A DNA stretch of 32,217 nt from NCBI RefSeq assembly GCF_002243045.1, contig NZ_MBKP01000059.1:1-32217 (forward strand). The letters are read 5' to 3'. Both the position numbers and the translations under genes were made by a program. Below the pieces are notes generated by a model. The model searched no databases. It was not told the origin of the DNA and was given only the letters and a program-made list of their open reading frames with translations. Shown in pieces: positions 23,643 through 30,571 of the stretch (positions are counted from its first letter, which is position 1; the number at the start of each line of letters is the position of its first letter). This stretch comes from Methanolobus psychrotolerans (GTDB lineage Archaea > Halobacteriota > Methanosarcinia > Methanosarcinales > Methanosarcinaceae).

Positions 23643-24809
23643 TTAAAGTAGTTTTGAGGATATTTCGCATACGGAATCAATCACGTGATTTATATCGGTT
23701 TCCGACATCTTGACATTTATAGGCAACGCAATGGCCCTTTCCAAAAGAAGTCTTGATGCAGGCCATAGTTGAGAGCAATTCTGCAAATGAGGGAACTCCT
23801 TGAAGAGATGATCCCACGTGCCTGCGAAATGCCACTGCAGAGCATCGGGCAGGTTCTTAGTACCTAGGCCTTTTTCATAGAGCATTGATACAAACCTTTC
23901 AGCAATGTCTTTCTTTGGCAAGAAGAATACCAGAGTATCACCAATGTCACCGACCGGATCGTGTATGACCCTAAACTCAAGACCAAGGTCTTTGATACTT
24001 TCTTTTACCCTGTTCTTATTTTCTCGCTGCTTAGAGATGATTAAGTCTAACTTATTCATCTGTGCAATGCCAATTGCAGCTTGTATCTCAGTCATCCTAT
24101 AATTAAAGCCTGGTGAAGAGCGTGTATCTTTCCCTCGGGGGAAATTTGGATTGTATTCATGTCCGTGATCATGCAAAGCCCGTGACCTATTAAAGACATC
24201 TATTTCATTTGTGACAATAGCTCCACCTTCGCCAGTAGTTATGTTCTTGGCAAAATCAAAACTATAGATGCCTGCATTCCCAATGGTACCTGTAGGTTTA
24301 CCTTTGAACGAACCACCGAAACACTGCGCAGAATCCTCAAGAACAGGGATATTGTATTTGTTGGATATAGAGATTATGCCGTCCATATCAGCCGGCGCCC
24401 CGGCCATATGAACCGGTAGTATTAGCCTTGTCCTTTCAGTAATTTTCCTTTCCAGATCTTTAAGGTCCATGTTCAAAGAGGTATCTACTTCAGTAATCAC
24501 GGGTATAGCACCAGCTTCAATAATAGCTTCCACTGTTGCAACAAACGTGAAACTTTGAGTTATAACCTCATCGCCCTTCTGTACCCCAAGTGCCTTAATT
24601 GCCACTAGAAGAGCTGCAGAACCTGAAGAAACAACTTGGCAGTGATTACTTTTCACTTTACTGGAGATGACATTCTCAAACTCTCTTACTTTATAGACTC
24701 CTTTCCTCAGAGGATCAAAGCCATGGGCAAACAAAACTCCACCATTAAGGTTGAACAACTCTAGAGCAGCGTTTTTTTCTTCCTCTCCAAATAATTCGTA
24801 TCCTGGCAT
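23643..24809 (-). CDS. KdnA-like PLP aminotransferase (DegT family)
   Basis: This 388-residue aminotransferase has D159 (LEDSAQCFGG) and the PLP lysine K188 (SFDFAKNITTGEGG). MPGYELFGEEEK at the N-terminus, SFTFVATVEAI, VHMAGAPADMDGI, GSFKGKPTGTIGNAGIYSFD and LHDHGHEY recall KdnA, which makes 8-amino-3,8-dideoxy-manno-octulosonate in Shewanella; I recognise this from memory of that sequence. The next gene upstream is an iron-type alcohol dehydrogenase like KdnB, the partner that makes the aldehyde. Here the pair feeds into neuA-neuB-neuC, so the substrate may be a nonulosonate or its precursor. It starts at the ATG at 24809 with GGAGTATTATC upstream, 12 bp after the dehydrogenase. A plain LegC-type role at C4 remains possible. 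Confidence 0.88.
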   Translation of the reverse strand: MPGYELFGEEEKNAALELFNLNGGVLFAHGFDPLRKGVYKVREFENVISSKVKSNHCQVVSSGSAALLVAIKALGVQKGDEVITQSFTFVATVEAIIEAGAIPVITEVDTSLNMDLKDLERKITERTRLILPVHMAGAPADMDGIISISNKYNIPVLEDSAQCFGGSFKGKPTGTIGNAGIYSFDFAKNITTGEGGAIVTNEIDVFNRSRALHDHGHEYNPNFPRGKDTRSSPGFNYRMTEIQAAIGIAQMNKLDLIISKQRENKNRVKESIKDLGLEFRVIHDPVGDIGDTLVFFLPKKDIAERFVSMLYEKGLGTKNLPDALQWHFAGTWDHLFKEFPHLQNCSQLWPASRLLLERAIALPINVKMSETDINHVIDSVCEISSKLL

Positions 24810-24821
24810 GATAATACTCCA

Positions 24822-25988
24822 TTATGCAACTATTACTTTACTGAGCAAATATCTTACATCATTCTCCCCGAAATTTACAGGATTGAGCTTCAGGTTTTCC
24901 AGCCGCTGCTGCATCGTCAGACTTACAAGCAATTCAATGTCCTTTGTAGAAACCCCATACCCTGTAAGATTTAATGGGGCACTTGTATCACAATAGAACT
25001 CCTGAAACTTATCTGCAAACCTTAATGACTTTTCTTCCGGGGTCAGACCCTCTTTATGACCATCAATAAGATCATACAGTTCCGCATAATCAAGGAAACC
25101 GTGCTCTACATTGAACCTGATCACATGAGGCAAGAATATCCCACCCGCTATTCCATGGGGAACTTTGAAATGGCTACCCAGTGGATAAGATATACCACTT
25201 GCAGGGCCACCACCCACATTATACATAGCGATGCCTGCAAGGTGACTGCCCATAAACAGGTTCTCATGAGCAATTATATCTCCTTTATCATCAATCGCTT
25301 TGACGAGATTGTTGAATAACAGGCCAAAAGCCTCTTTTCCTATTGCCTTTGAAAGGGTATTTGAATTCTTACATGCAAAAGCTTCAATCGCATGCACCAA
25401 TGCATCGAGAGCTGAACCTGATTTAATAATCCGCGGTGCATCTAAAAGTACCATTGGATCAAGTACTGCAAGCAATGAACCTACATTCTTACCATTTATT
25501 CCCAATTTCCGTACTTCTTTTTTGTCAGTGAATACGGCCGTTCTGGTAGCTTCAGTACCAGTTCCCGCAGTCGTTGGGATGAGTATGACTGGAACACCAG
25601 GAATATTCACCTTGTCAAAACCCCGGTAATCAATACCTTTACCTGGATTCCTTAACATGATTCCTACACCTTTTGCAAGGTCACATGCGCTGCCTCCGCC
25701 AATCCCAATGATACAATCTATGACGCTGTCATGAAAAAAAGCAGTTACTTCATCCAGATAATCATAGTCGGGTTCTGAACCTGCTCTGGATCTGAAAATA
25801 TTTGTCTGAAAAGAACCATCACTTTCAAACGAAGTTATTATTTTCTGGACATGGGTGTTTAGGGCAACCCCTTCGTCAACAATCATGCCAATGTGTCTGA
25901 GATCCATTTCCTTGACTTTCGAGGATAATGAGAGAGAAGCGTTCTGACCAAACATTATGTCTGTATGACATGAGAATTTGTTTAACAT
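24822..25988 (-). CDS. Iron-containing alcohol dehydrogenase family protein (KdnB-like)
   Basis: This 388-residue group III dehydrogenase has the cofactor loop IGIGGGSACDLAK at about 95-106 and IPTTAGTGTEATRTAV at 138-152. Metal ligands D195 and H199 (ALDALVHAIEAF) and H278 (PHG) are present. At the two other positions where FucO-like enzymes carry His (14 and 10 residues before the PHG His), this protein has Ser264 and Tyr268 (PASGISYPLG), with a His at 273. KdnB of Shewanella oxidises the C8 hydroxyl of Kdo; the pairing with the KdnA-like gene downstream suggests a similar terminal alcohol to aldehyde step here. It starts at the ATG at 25988 with AAGGAGAAT upstream, the first gene of the operon. 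Confidence 0.88.
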   Translation of the reverse strand: MLNKFSCHTDIMFGQNASLSLSSKVKEMDLRHIGMIVDEGVALNTHVQKIITSFESDGSFQTNIFRSRAGSEPDYDYLDEVTAFFHDSVIDCIIGIGGGSACDLAKGVGIMLRNPGKGIDYRGFDKVNIPGVPVILIPTTAGTGTEATRTAVFTDKKEVRKLGINGKNVGSLLAVLDPMVLLDAPRIIKSGSALDALVHAIEAFACKNSNTLSKAIGKEAFGLLFNNLVKAIDDKGDIIAHENLFMGSHLAGIAMYNVGGGPASGISYPLGSHFKVPHGIAGGIFLPHVIRFNVEHGFLDYAELYDLIDGHKEGLTPEEKSLRFADKFQEFYCDTSAPLNLTGYGVSTKDIELLVSLTMQQRLENLKLNPVNFGENDVRYLLSKVIVA

Positions 25989-25992
25989 GTGT

Positions 25993-26001
25993 ATTCTCCT
26001 T
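25993..26001 (-). promoter_or_regulatory. Shine-Dalgarno site of the KdnB-like gene
   Basis: AAGGAGAAT lies on the minus strand five to six bases before the ATG at 25988. It excludes the in-frame GTG at 26009, which would put the site inside the coding region. Confidence 0.7.
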
Positions 26002-26080
26002 CTAACCACCTAATTATCTGCGTGATAATAATCATGTAATATGACAAACTTGTTCACCTTTCTGTGCAGTGAAAAATACA

Positions 26081-26092
26081 ATTTATATTTAT
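26081..26092 (-). promoter_or_regulatory. Putative archaeal promoter of the main operon
   Basis: The minus strand reads GATAAATATAAATTG, a TATA-like box about 95 bases before the ATG at 25988. A start near 26058 would give a leader of about 70 bases. Another TATA-like run near 26150 is an alternative. Confidence 0.45.
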
Positions 26093-26179
26093 CAATTAAC
26101 CACAATCATCATGTTTTAGATTCAGAGCATTATATACTTGCCACCAGATATAAAAATATGCATTCTGGACTGTTTTTAT

Positions 26180-26360
26180 ATGAAGATTGCCAAATTTGGC
26201 CGTTGTAAAAATCCTCGTTTGCGTAACAACTATGAACTTGCCATTTCTGCCAAGATCATTCACTAACACCTTGAATTTGACGTTTTTTACTCCAATGAGT
26301 CTTTACACTGATATCTTCCTCATACTTCTTTTCAGAACAGAGGACATCGTTTCATCCAGG
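26180..26360 (-). pseudogene. Probable transposase C-terminal fossil
   Basis: On the minus strand one frame reads LDETMSSVLKRSMRKISV before a stop. A continuing frame then reads VKFKVLVNDLGRNGKF and IVVTQTRIFTTAKFGNLHI; in a third frame the linking part reads KTHWSKKRQIQ. The pattern 'ETxxSVxKR ... W..KKE.K.K.LV.NLGRY' is that of the C-terminal end of DDE transposases of the IS4/IS5/IS1182 type known in methanogens. A single frameshift and a stop would explain the break. I recognise the pattern by eye and cannot name the element. No terminal repeats were found. Confidence 0.45.
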
Positions 26361-26548
26361 TTTCGATTATAATATAATTTCTATCAAATTCCTAGACTAT
26401 TTTTCTGCATACTTACATTGTGTTTTTGATAGCATAAAACACCCAGCATGGATATTCGTTTGAGATTACTGTGTGAAATAAAATACAGAGTCTTTTCCCA
26501 CTTAGACTAAATTCATTTCCACCATAAAATTAAATGAAAACCACATTT

Positions 26549-27079
26549 CTATTTATCCAATTCACCATGAAGCATGCTATAAAATAAAGAATCGTGCCAT
26601 TTTCCTTCAGACCAATGAGTTTCTCTATGCCTACCCTCAAGTTTGAATCCCATTTTCTTGAAAAAGAGAGCTTTTAGGTCGTCAAAGTCATAGATCTCTG
26701 CCCATAATCTGTGCAATCCAAGTTCTTCAAACGCGTAACGGGCCATAATATGTCCAGCATCTAATGCAAATTCATCGTCGATATACAATCCATCAGCTCC
26801 AATATATATTGAAAAATCTGCATTTTTATTGATCCAGTCAATGTAACAAAGTCCACAAGCTCCGAGTAGCTGTTTGTTCTCTAGTTCAACTATAGCGAAC
26901 ATAATGGTCTTCTGGTCTTTCATAACAATTTCTTCAAACCAGAAATTTTGATGCTCATTGTTTAGTTCACGATATTCTCTAAAATAACGCCGATATTCCG
27001 GGCTGTTACGATAATCCAATAACATTCCCAAGTCAGAACGCTCTATTGCACGCAGACCCACATGTTCACCTTTTAGCAT
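26549..27079 (-). CDS. GNAT N-acetyltransferase (RimJ/RimL- or PseH-like)
   Basis: This 176-residue acetyltransferase begins with LKGEHVGLRAIERSDLGMLLDYRN and has LENKQLLGACGLCYIDW, a GNAT core strand, and HIMARYAFEELGLHRLWAEIYDFDDLKALFFKKMGFKLEGRHRE, the region that carries the acetyl-CoA loop and the family's C-terminal motif. PseH and related enzymes acetylate the 4-amino group of UDP-4-amino-sugars in the pseudaminic acid pathway, and the NeuB-type synthase directly upstream fits. I start it at the ATG at 27079 because GAGGGGT is spaced seven bases from it and only one base from the ATG at 27085, which touches the synthase stop. The substrate is inferred. Confidence 0.85.
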   Translation of the reverse strand: MLKGEHVGLRAIERSDLGMLLDYRNSPEYRRYFREYRELNNEHQNFWFEEIVMKDQKTIMFAIVELENKQLLGACGLCYIDWINKNADFSIYIGADGLYIDDEFALDAGHIMARYAFEELGLHRLWAEIYDFDDLKALFFKKMGFKLEGRHRETHWSEGKWHDSLFYSMLHGELDK

Positions 27080-27084
27080 AATCA

Positions 27085-28182
27085 TTACCCCTCGAAATCA
27101 TACTCATAAAGAGCATCTCCCGCTAATTTAGAACACTTAAGGGTTTTACCAACTACCTGATTCATTCTATAAGGTTCGATGGAGCCTTTTGGTGCAGGGC
27201 GAAGAGATTCAAAATCATCATTACTAATCTTATCTCCTGCATTCATATCACGTGTTAACCGTAAACAACGACGTTGAACAATTGCGGTATCAACTTCATT
27301 TTGCTCAATGCGCTTTACTCCATCACCCAAAGATATCTCAAGTTCACGACTGCGTCCTACCATCTCTTTCCATGTTTCCGGATTCATAGAGAACGAATGA
27401 TCAGGCCCTGCTCGATGATGATCATCGGTGAAATGTTTTTCAATAACCCTAGCTCCCAAAGTGATAGCTCCAAGAACCGTGGCATGTAATGGCGTATGAT
27501 CTGAAAGACCAATGACCATATTCGGATATTTAGCAGCAAATGATTTCAATACTTTTAGATTGATGTACTTGAAATTCTCAAGACTTCCTGTGTAATTTGT
27601 ATTGCACTGTAACAAAACAAGTTGAGAATTATGCTTCAGAACAGAGTCAACAGCCCGTTCTACATCATTTATATCCGATGCTCCGGTTGCCATTATTACC
27701 GGTTTATTCTTTTTTGCAATTACTTCTAGGAAATCAGTCCAAGTAATATCACCTGACCCTATTTTATATGCAGGGATATACTTGTCGAACAATTCAACAG
27801 CTTCCACATCATATGGTGTAGTAAGAAAATCAATTTTTGCCTCTTTTGCAGTTTTTACCAGTTCTGTTGTCCAGTCCCTGTTGCATTCATATTGTTCATA
27901 TATCTCAAAAACAGATTTATCCCATGATTCCTGATGACTCATTTTACTGCCAAGATGTTTGAAACCATAATCACTAACTATATTTCCGGCTTTAAAATGT
28001 TGAAATTTGACAGCATCCGCACCGGATTCTTTTGCAAGCCATATCAACTCTTTGGCACGCTCAATATCTCCATCATGATTAGATGCAACATCTGCAATGA
28101 AATATGTAGGTGAAGATATAGAAATTTCTCTTTTTCCAATATATATTACGTCATCATACCTCAGTTTTAACACCGCCTTCAT
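27085..28182 (-). CDS. neuB: Second NeuB-type nonulosonate synthase
   Basis: This 365-residue synthase is of the NeuB/PseI/SpsE family. The barrel starts with YFIADVASNHDGDIERAKE and goes on with GADAVKFQHFKAGNIVS, FLTTPYD, YKIGSGDITW, IMATGAS, LLQCNTNYTG, GLSDHT and EKHFTDD; a C-terminal SAF-like domain is at about 300-365 (VQRRCLRLTRDMNAGDKIS). The AEIGxNHxG signature of the family is IADVASNHDG here. The protein is longer than the NeuB at 21870 because of an insertion near KHLGSKMSHQESWDKSVFE. The start is uncertain: the ATG at 28182 overlaps the reductase gene by 29 bp, and a GAGGT site lies inside the reading frame after it. It is likely to make a different sugar acid from NeuB at 21870. 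Confidence 0.9.
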   Translation of the reverse strand: MKAVLKLRYDDVIYIGKREISISSPTYFIADVASNHDGDIERAKELIWLAKESGADAVKFQHFKAGNIVSDYGFKHLGSKMSHQESWDKSVFEIYEQYECNRDWTTELVKTAKEAKIDFLTTPYDVEAVELFDKYIPAYKIGSGDITWTDFLEVIAKKNKPVIMATGASDINDVERAVDSVLKHNSQLVLLQCNTNYTGSLENFKYINLKVLKSFAAKYPNMVIGLSDHTPLHATVLGAITLGARVIEKHFTDDHHRAGPDHSFSMNPETWKEMVGRSRELEISLGDGVKRIEQNEVDTAIVQRRCLRLTRDMNAGDKISNDDFESLRPAPKGSIEPYRMNQVVGKTLKCSKLAGDALYEYDFEG

Positions 28183-29038
28183 ACTCTTCAAGAATACGTG
28201 TGATCACATCATCAAATGCAGGCAACTTATATCCCAATATACCCTCTGCTACTTCAACATCAAGGCCATTGCTCTCTGCTCGCACCACATTCCCACATGC
28301 ATTTAGAATACTGCCAACATTAACATTAGTTAATTCATATCCCATTCTTTTTGCCAGAGTGAGAATAAACGTCTTCTTACTAGTAACCTCACTACTTGCC
28401 AAATTTAATATACCTGTGTGCTTTTTTTCTATAATATCAAATAGTGCAGAAGAAAATTGCGTAACACAAATACTTGATGTAAAATAATCTTCAAAAAGGG
28501 TCATATGAGAACCATTTTCTATATTTTGAATGGCCCACTCAACAAATGTCGGCTTCTCTGCTTTATTGCGAAAACCTACAATATTTGTACGTACAACCAA
28601 CGAATTAGGGCAGGTTAATGCAAACTTTTCGGCTGCATATTTAGTTCTTGCATATTCATTAAGCAACCGAATAGGGTCTTCTTCCCTATGTTTTGAATTG
28701 TAATCATCTGTATAGAAGTGATCGGTTGATATTTGGACAAAATATATTTCGTTCTTTGCTGCAATTTCAGATATTACAGAAGCGGGCCGAGCATTAACCA
28801 GATATGCATAACCGGGATTAACTTCACATTCCGTCAGGCTCACAATTGCTGCACAATTAATAATAACTTGAGGAGCAGTTGACAATATTATTTTTTTTAA
28901 AGCCTGATCATCAGCAATGTCACAAGAAAAATCTGCACCGCTACGAGCAATTCCAATTGCTTCCATACCACGCTTTTCAATTTCACAAATTAATGCCTGA
29001 CCTAGCAAGCCTGTGGAACCTATGACTAAAACATTCAT
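28154..29038 (-). CDS. RmlD-like NAD-dependent reductase/epimerase
   Basis: This is a 294-residue extended SDR. The Rossmann start MNVLVIGSTGLLGQALICEI, the strand-4 motif VIINCAAIVSLTECEVNP, the YVF/TDHFY-type block QISTDHFYTDD, and the EYARTKYAAEKFAL helix, which carries the catalytic YxxxK, are those of dTDP-4-dehydrorhamnose reductase (RmlD). It probably reduces a 4-keto sugar, or a related keto intermediate of the synthase product encoded next. I use the ATG at 29038; a GTG two codons earlier is possible. It lies 15 bp after the epimerase stop and overlaps the synthase gene downstream. No RmlA-RmlC genes are in the window, so rhamnose itself is unlikely. Confidence 0.85.
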   Translation of the reverse strand: MNVLVIGSTGLLGQALICEIEKRGMEAIGIARSGADFSCDIADDQALKKIILSTAPQVIINCAAIVSLTECEVNPGYAYLVNARPASVISEIAAKNEIYFVQISTDHFYTDDYNSKHREEDPIRLLNEYARTKYAAEKFALTCPNSLVVRTNIVGFRNKAEKPTFVEWAIQNIENGSHMTLFEDYFTSSICVTQFSSALFDIIEKKHTGILNLASSEVTSKKTFILTLAKRMGYELTNVNVGSILNACGNVVRAESNGLDVEVAEGILGYKLPAFDDVITRILEEYEGGVKTEV

Positions 29039-29053
29039 ATTCACTGCCCGGCC

Positions 29054-29986
29054 TCAATTACCTTTCATCCACGTCCTCAATTTTCCGATGCCTTCCTTAA
29101 GACTTGTACTAGGTCCCCAGCCCAACAGGCGTTTAGCTTTTGAGTAATCACATACAAGTTTTGGTATTTCACTTTGTGGATGAATGTGTTCAACGTGTTC
29201 TATTCTTTCTGGATCATTGCTTATCATGGATGCAAGGTCATTAATTGTTACATCTTGACCAACTCCAGCATTCAGTATTTCTCCATTTACTGAATCTGAA
29301 TATCCCGCTTTCACTACAAATTCCGCACAGTCTTCTACATACATCAAATCCCGTGTTTGAGTCCCATTGCCGTAAATGTTCAATGTTTCACCATTAATAT
29401 CTTTCCCAACAAAAATAGGAACTACACCACCTTCTCCGGTTGCTTTCTGGTAAGGACCGTAGGTATTAAATGGGCGTAATATTACAGTAGGCAAACCGTA
29501 TGCATGGTAGTATGATTGTACCATATTTTCTCCAGCAAGCTTGGCACCTGCATAAGGAGAGGCGGCTTTTGTAGGATGCATTTCAGATATAGCAGTACCT
29601 AAGGATGCAGTATCATAAACCATACATGTACTCATAAACACAAATTTTGTATTGTGCCTGCGAGCCTCTTCCAGTACATTAAATGTTCCGATAACATCGT
29701 TATCAAATGTCTTTTTCGGGTTATCTATACTATCCTGTACAATAATACTGGCTGCGAGATGAACACAAATGTCTATGTTATTCCCAAATATTGCTGAAAG
29801 AGTAGATAAGTCTTTTATGTCACCAATTGTAAATTCTAAATTAGGATTATCCATAAATTCTGCAAGATTTTCTATCCTGCAATTCGATAAATTATCAAGT
29901 ACGAATACATGATGACCATCTTCAAGAAATTTTTTGACAACCCATCTTCCTATAAAACCTGAACCGCCTGTGACCAAAATATTCAT
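29054..29986 (-). CDS. NAD-dependent epimerase/dehydratase (UDP-sugar 4-epimerase type)
   Basis: This 310-residue extended SDR begins MNILVTGGSGFIGRWVV, with GGSGFIG at 7-13. VFVLDNLSNC, VHLAASIIVQDS, FMSTCMVYDTA, PYAGAKLAGE (YxxxK) and LRPFNTYGPYQKA follow the GalE/WbpP-type pattern, with RDLMYVEDCAEFV near the end of the substrate domain. The Tyr of the triad is preceded by SxxxxY as usual. It starts at the ATG at 29986 with AAGGAGAAAT at about 29992-30001. It is likely to form a C4-epimerised or 4-keto UDP-sugar. Upstream is a 278-bp gap with an AT-rich region (a TATA-like TTTTAAATATGC near 30045) and a decayed gene. Confidence 0.88.
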   Translation of the reverse strand: MNILVTGGSGFIGRWVVKKFLEDGHHVFVLDNLSNCRIENLAEFMDNPNLEFTIGDIKDLSTLSAIFGNNIDICVHLAASIIVQDSIDNPKKTFDNDVIGTFNVLEEARRHNTKFVFMSTCMVYDTASLGTAISEMHPTKAASPYAGAKLAGENMVQSYYHAYGLPTVILRPFNTYGPYQKATGEGGVVPIFVGKDINGETLNIYGNGTQTRDLMYVEDCAEFVVKAGYSDSVNGEILNAGVGQDVTINDLASMISNDPERIEHVEHIHPQSEIPKLVCDYSKAKRLLGWGPSTSLKEGIGKLRTWMKGN

Positions 29987-30021
29987 AGTAATTTCTCCTT
30001 AAGAAGTAAAGTTCCTATTTT

Positions 30022-30195
30022 CTATTTGTATATTATTTCAGCATATTTAAAATTATAATCCTCTGATTTCGGCATTGTAGCATTAAGATATACATATCGA
30101 AGATCAATCTGATTGAATGCTGTCATTTCTGACAATAGAACATACATATATTTCAACTCTAATCTTCTCTTAATTTCATACTCTAAAAGTGCTCT
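30022..30195 (-). other. Unassigned 57-codon open frame in the gap before the epimerase
   Basis: The minus strand is open from after a TGA at 30196-30198 to a TAG at 30022-30024, encoding a stretch that includes ELKYMYVLLSEMTAFNQ and YVYLNATMPKSEDY. It has no good start or SD. It may be the C-terminal end of a decayed gene or chance. I see no family match. Confidence 0.25.
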
Positions 30196-30264
30196 TCAAA
30201 AAGGGTTTCATCGGTTTTAAGCAGGTTACTTCAAACCTTACAAATAAATTAATATATAGTTTAT

Positions 30265-30522
30265 TTATATGAAACTGCTAATTTGTAGAACAAAATCATA
30301 GGCTCCTTGGCAGTAGGAAATATCAAGATTAATATCTTTCTCCTCAACATAATCCCAGATATTATTAGTATAATAATTGTAACTGACAATAAAAACATCA
30401 TCTAAACTCTTTGCAAAGTCAATGTTTATCTGATATTCAGAATCAGTAGCCTCTTTACACGTGGATGGAAACAAATCTACAAGTTCTCTCGATGAGTCAC
30501 CACCTAAGAATAGTGTTTTCAT
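30265..30522 (-). pseudogene. Decayed formyltransferase, N-terminal fragment
   Basis: This frame of 85 residues reads MKTLFLGGDSSRELVDLF at its start and VFIVSYNYYTNNIWDYVEE then INLDISYCQGAYDF near its end. It follows the N-terminal half of sugar and methionyl-tRNA-like formyltransferases, whose usual pattern is 'FIVSYgYr.ii...v.....aINLHISyLPwNRGA.pn.wSf.'. The catalytic His of INLHIS is Asp here, the LPWNRG loop is shortened, and the protein stops about one third of the way through the usual 230-300 residues. It looks like a relic of a 4-amino-sugar N-formyltransferase. It might still be expressed, because it has an ATG and a weak GAGGGA site, but it cannot be active as a formyltransferase. 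Confidence 0.6.
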
Positions 30523-30571
30523 AGTCCCTCACTTCACAATTTATTTTAACATCAAACTGTTATCTGTTTTT

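Larger units (their letters stand above)
26010..26548. other. 539-bp gene-poor gap between the two cassettes
   Basis: No intact gene is seen on either strand. From left to right it holds the leader and promoter of the KdnB-like operon (TATA-like site 26081-26092), a second TATA-like run (near 26147-26157), an apparent transposase fossil (26180-26360), and AT-rich sequence with T-rich minus-strand runs near 26530-26545 just after the GNAT stop that could end that transcript. A 61-codon plus-strand frame (26187-26372) has no convincing start site and is antisense to the fossil. Confidence 0.6.

Noticed and set aside
26187-26372. A 61-codon plus-strand frame in the large gap
   Set aside because: It has no ribosome site or domain and is antisense to the more convincing transposase remnant.
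28154-29986. A dTDP-rhamnose pathway (RmlD-like gene plus epimerase)
   Set aside because: No RmlA, RmlB or RmlC gene is present in the window and the pair sits beside a NeuB-type synthase, so rhamnose synthesis is not supported.
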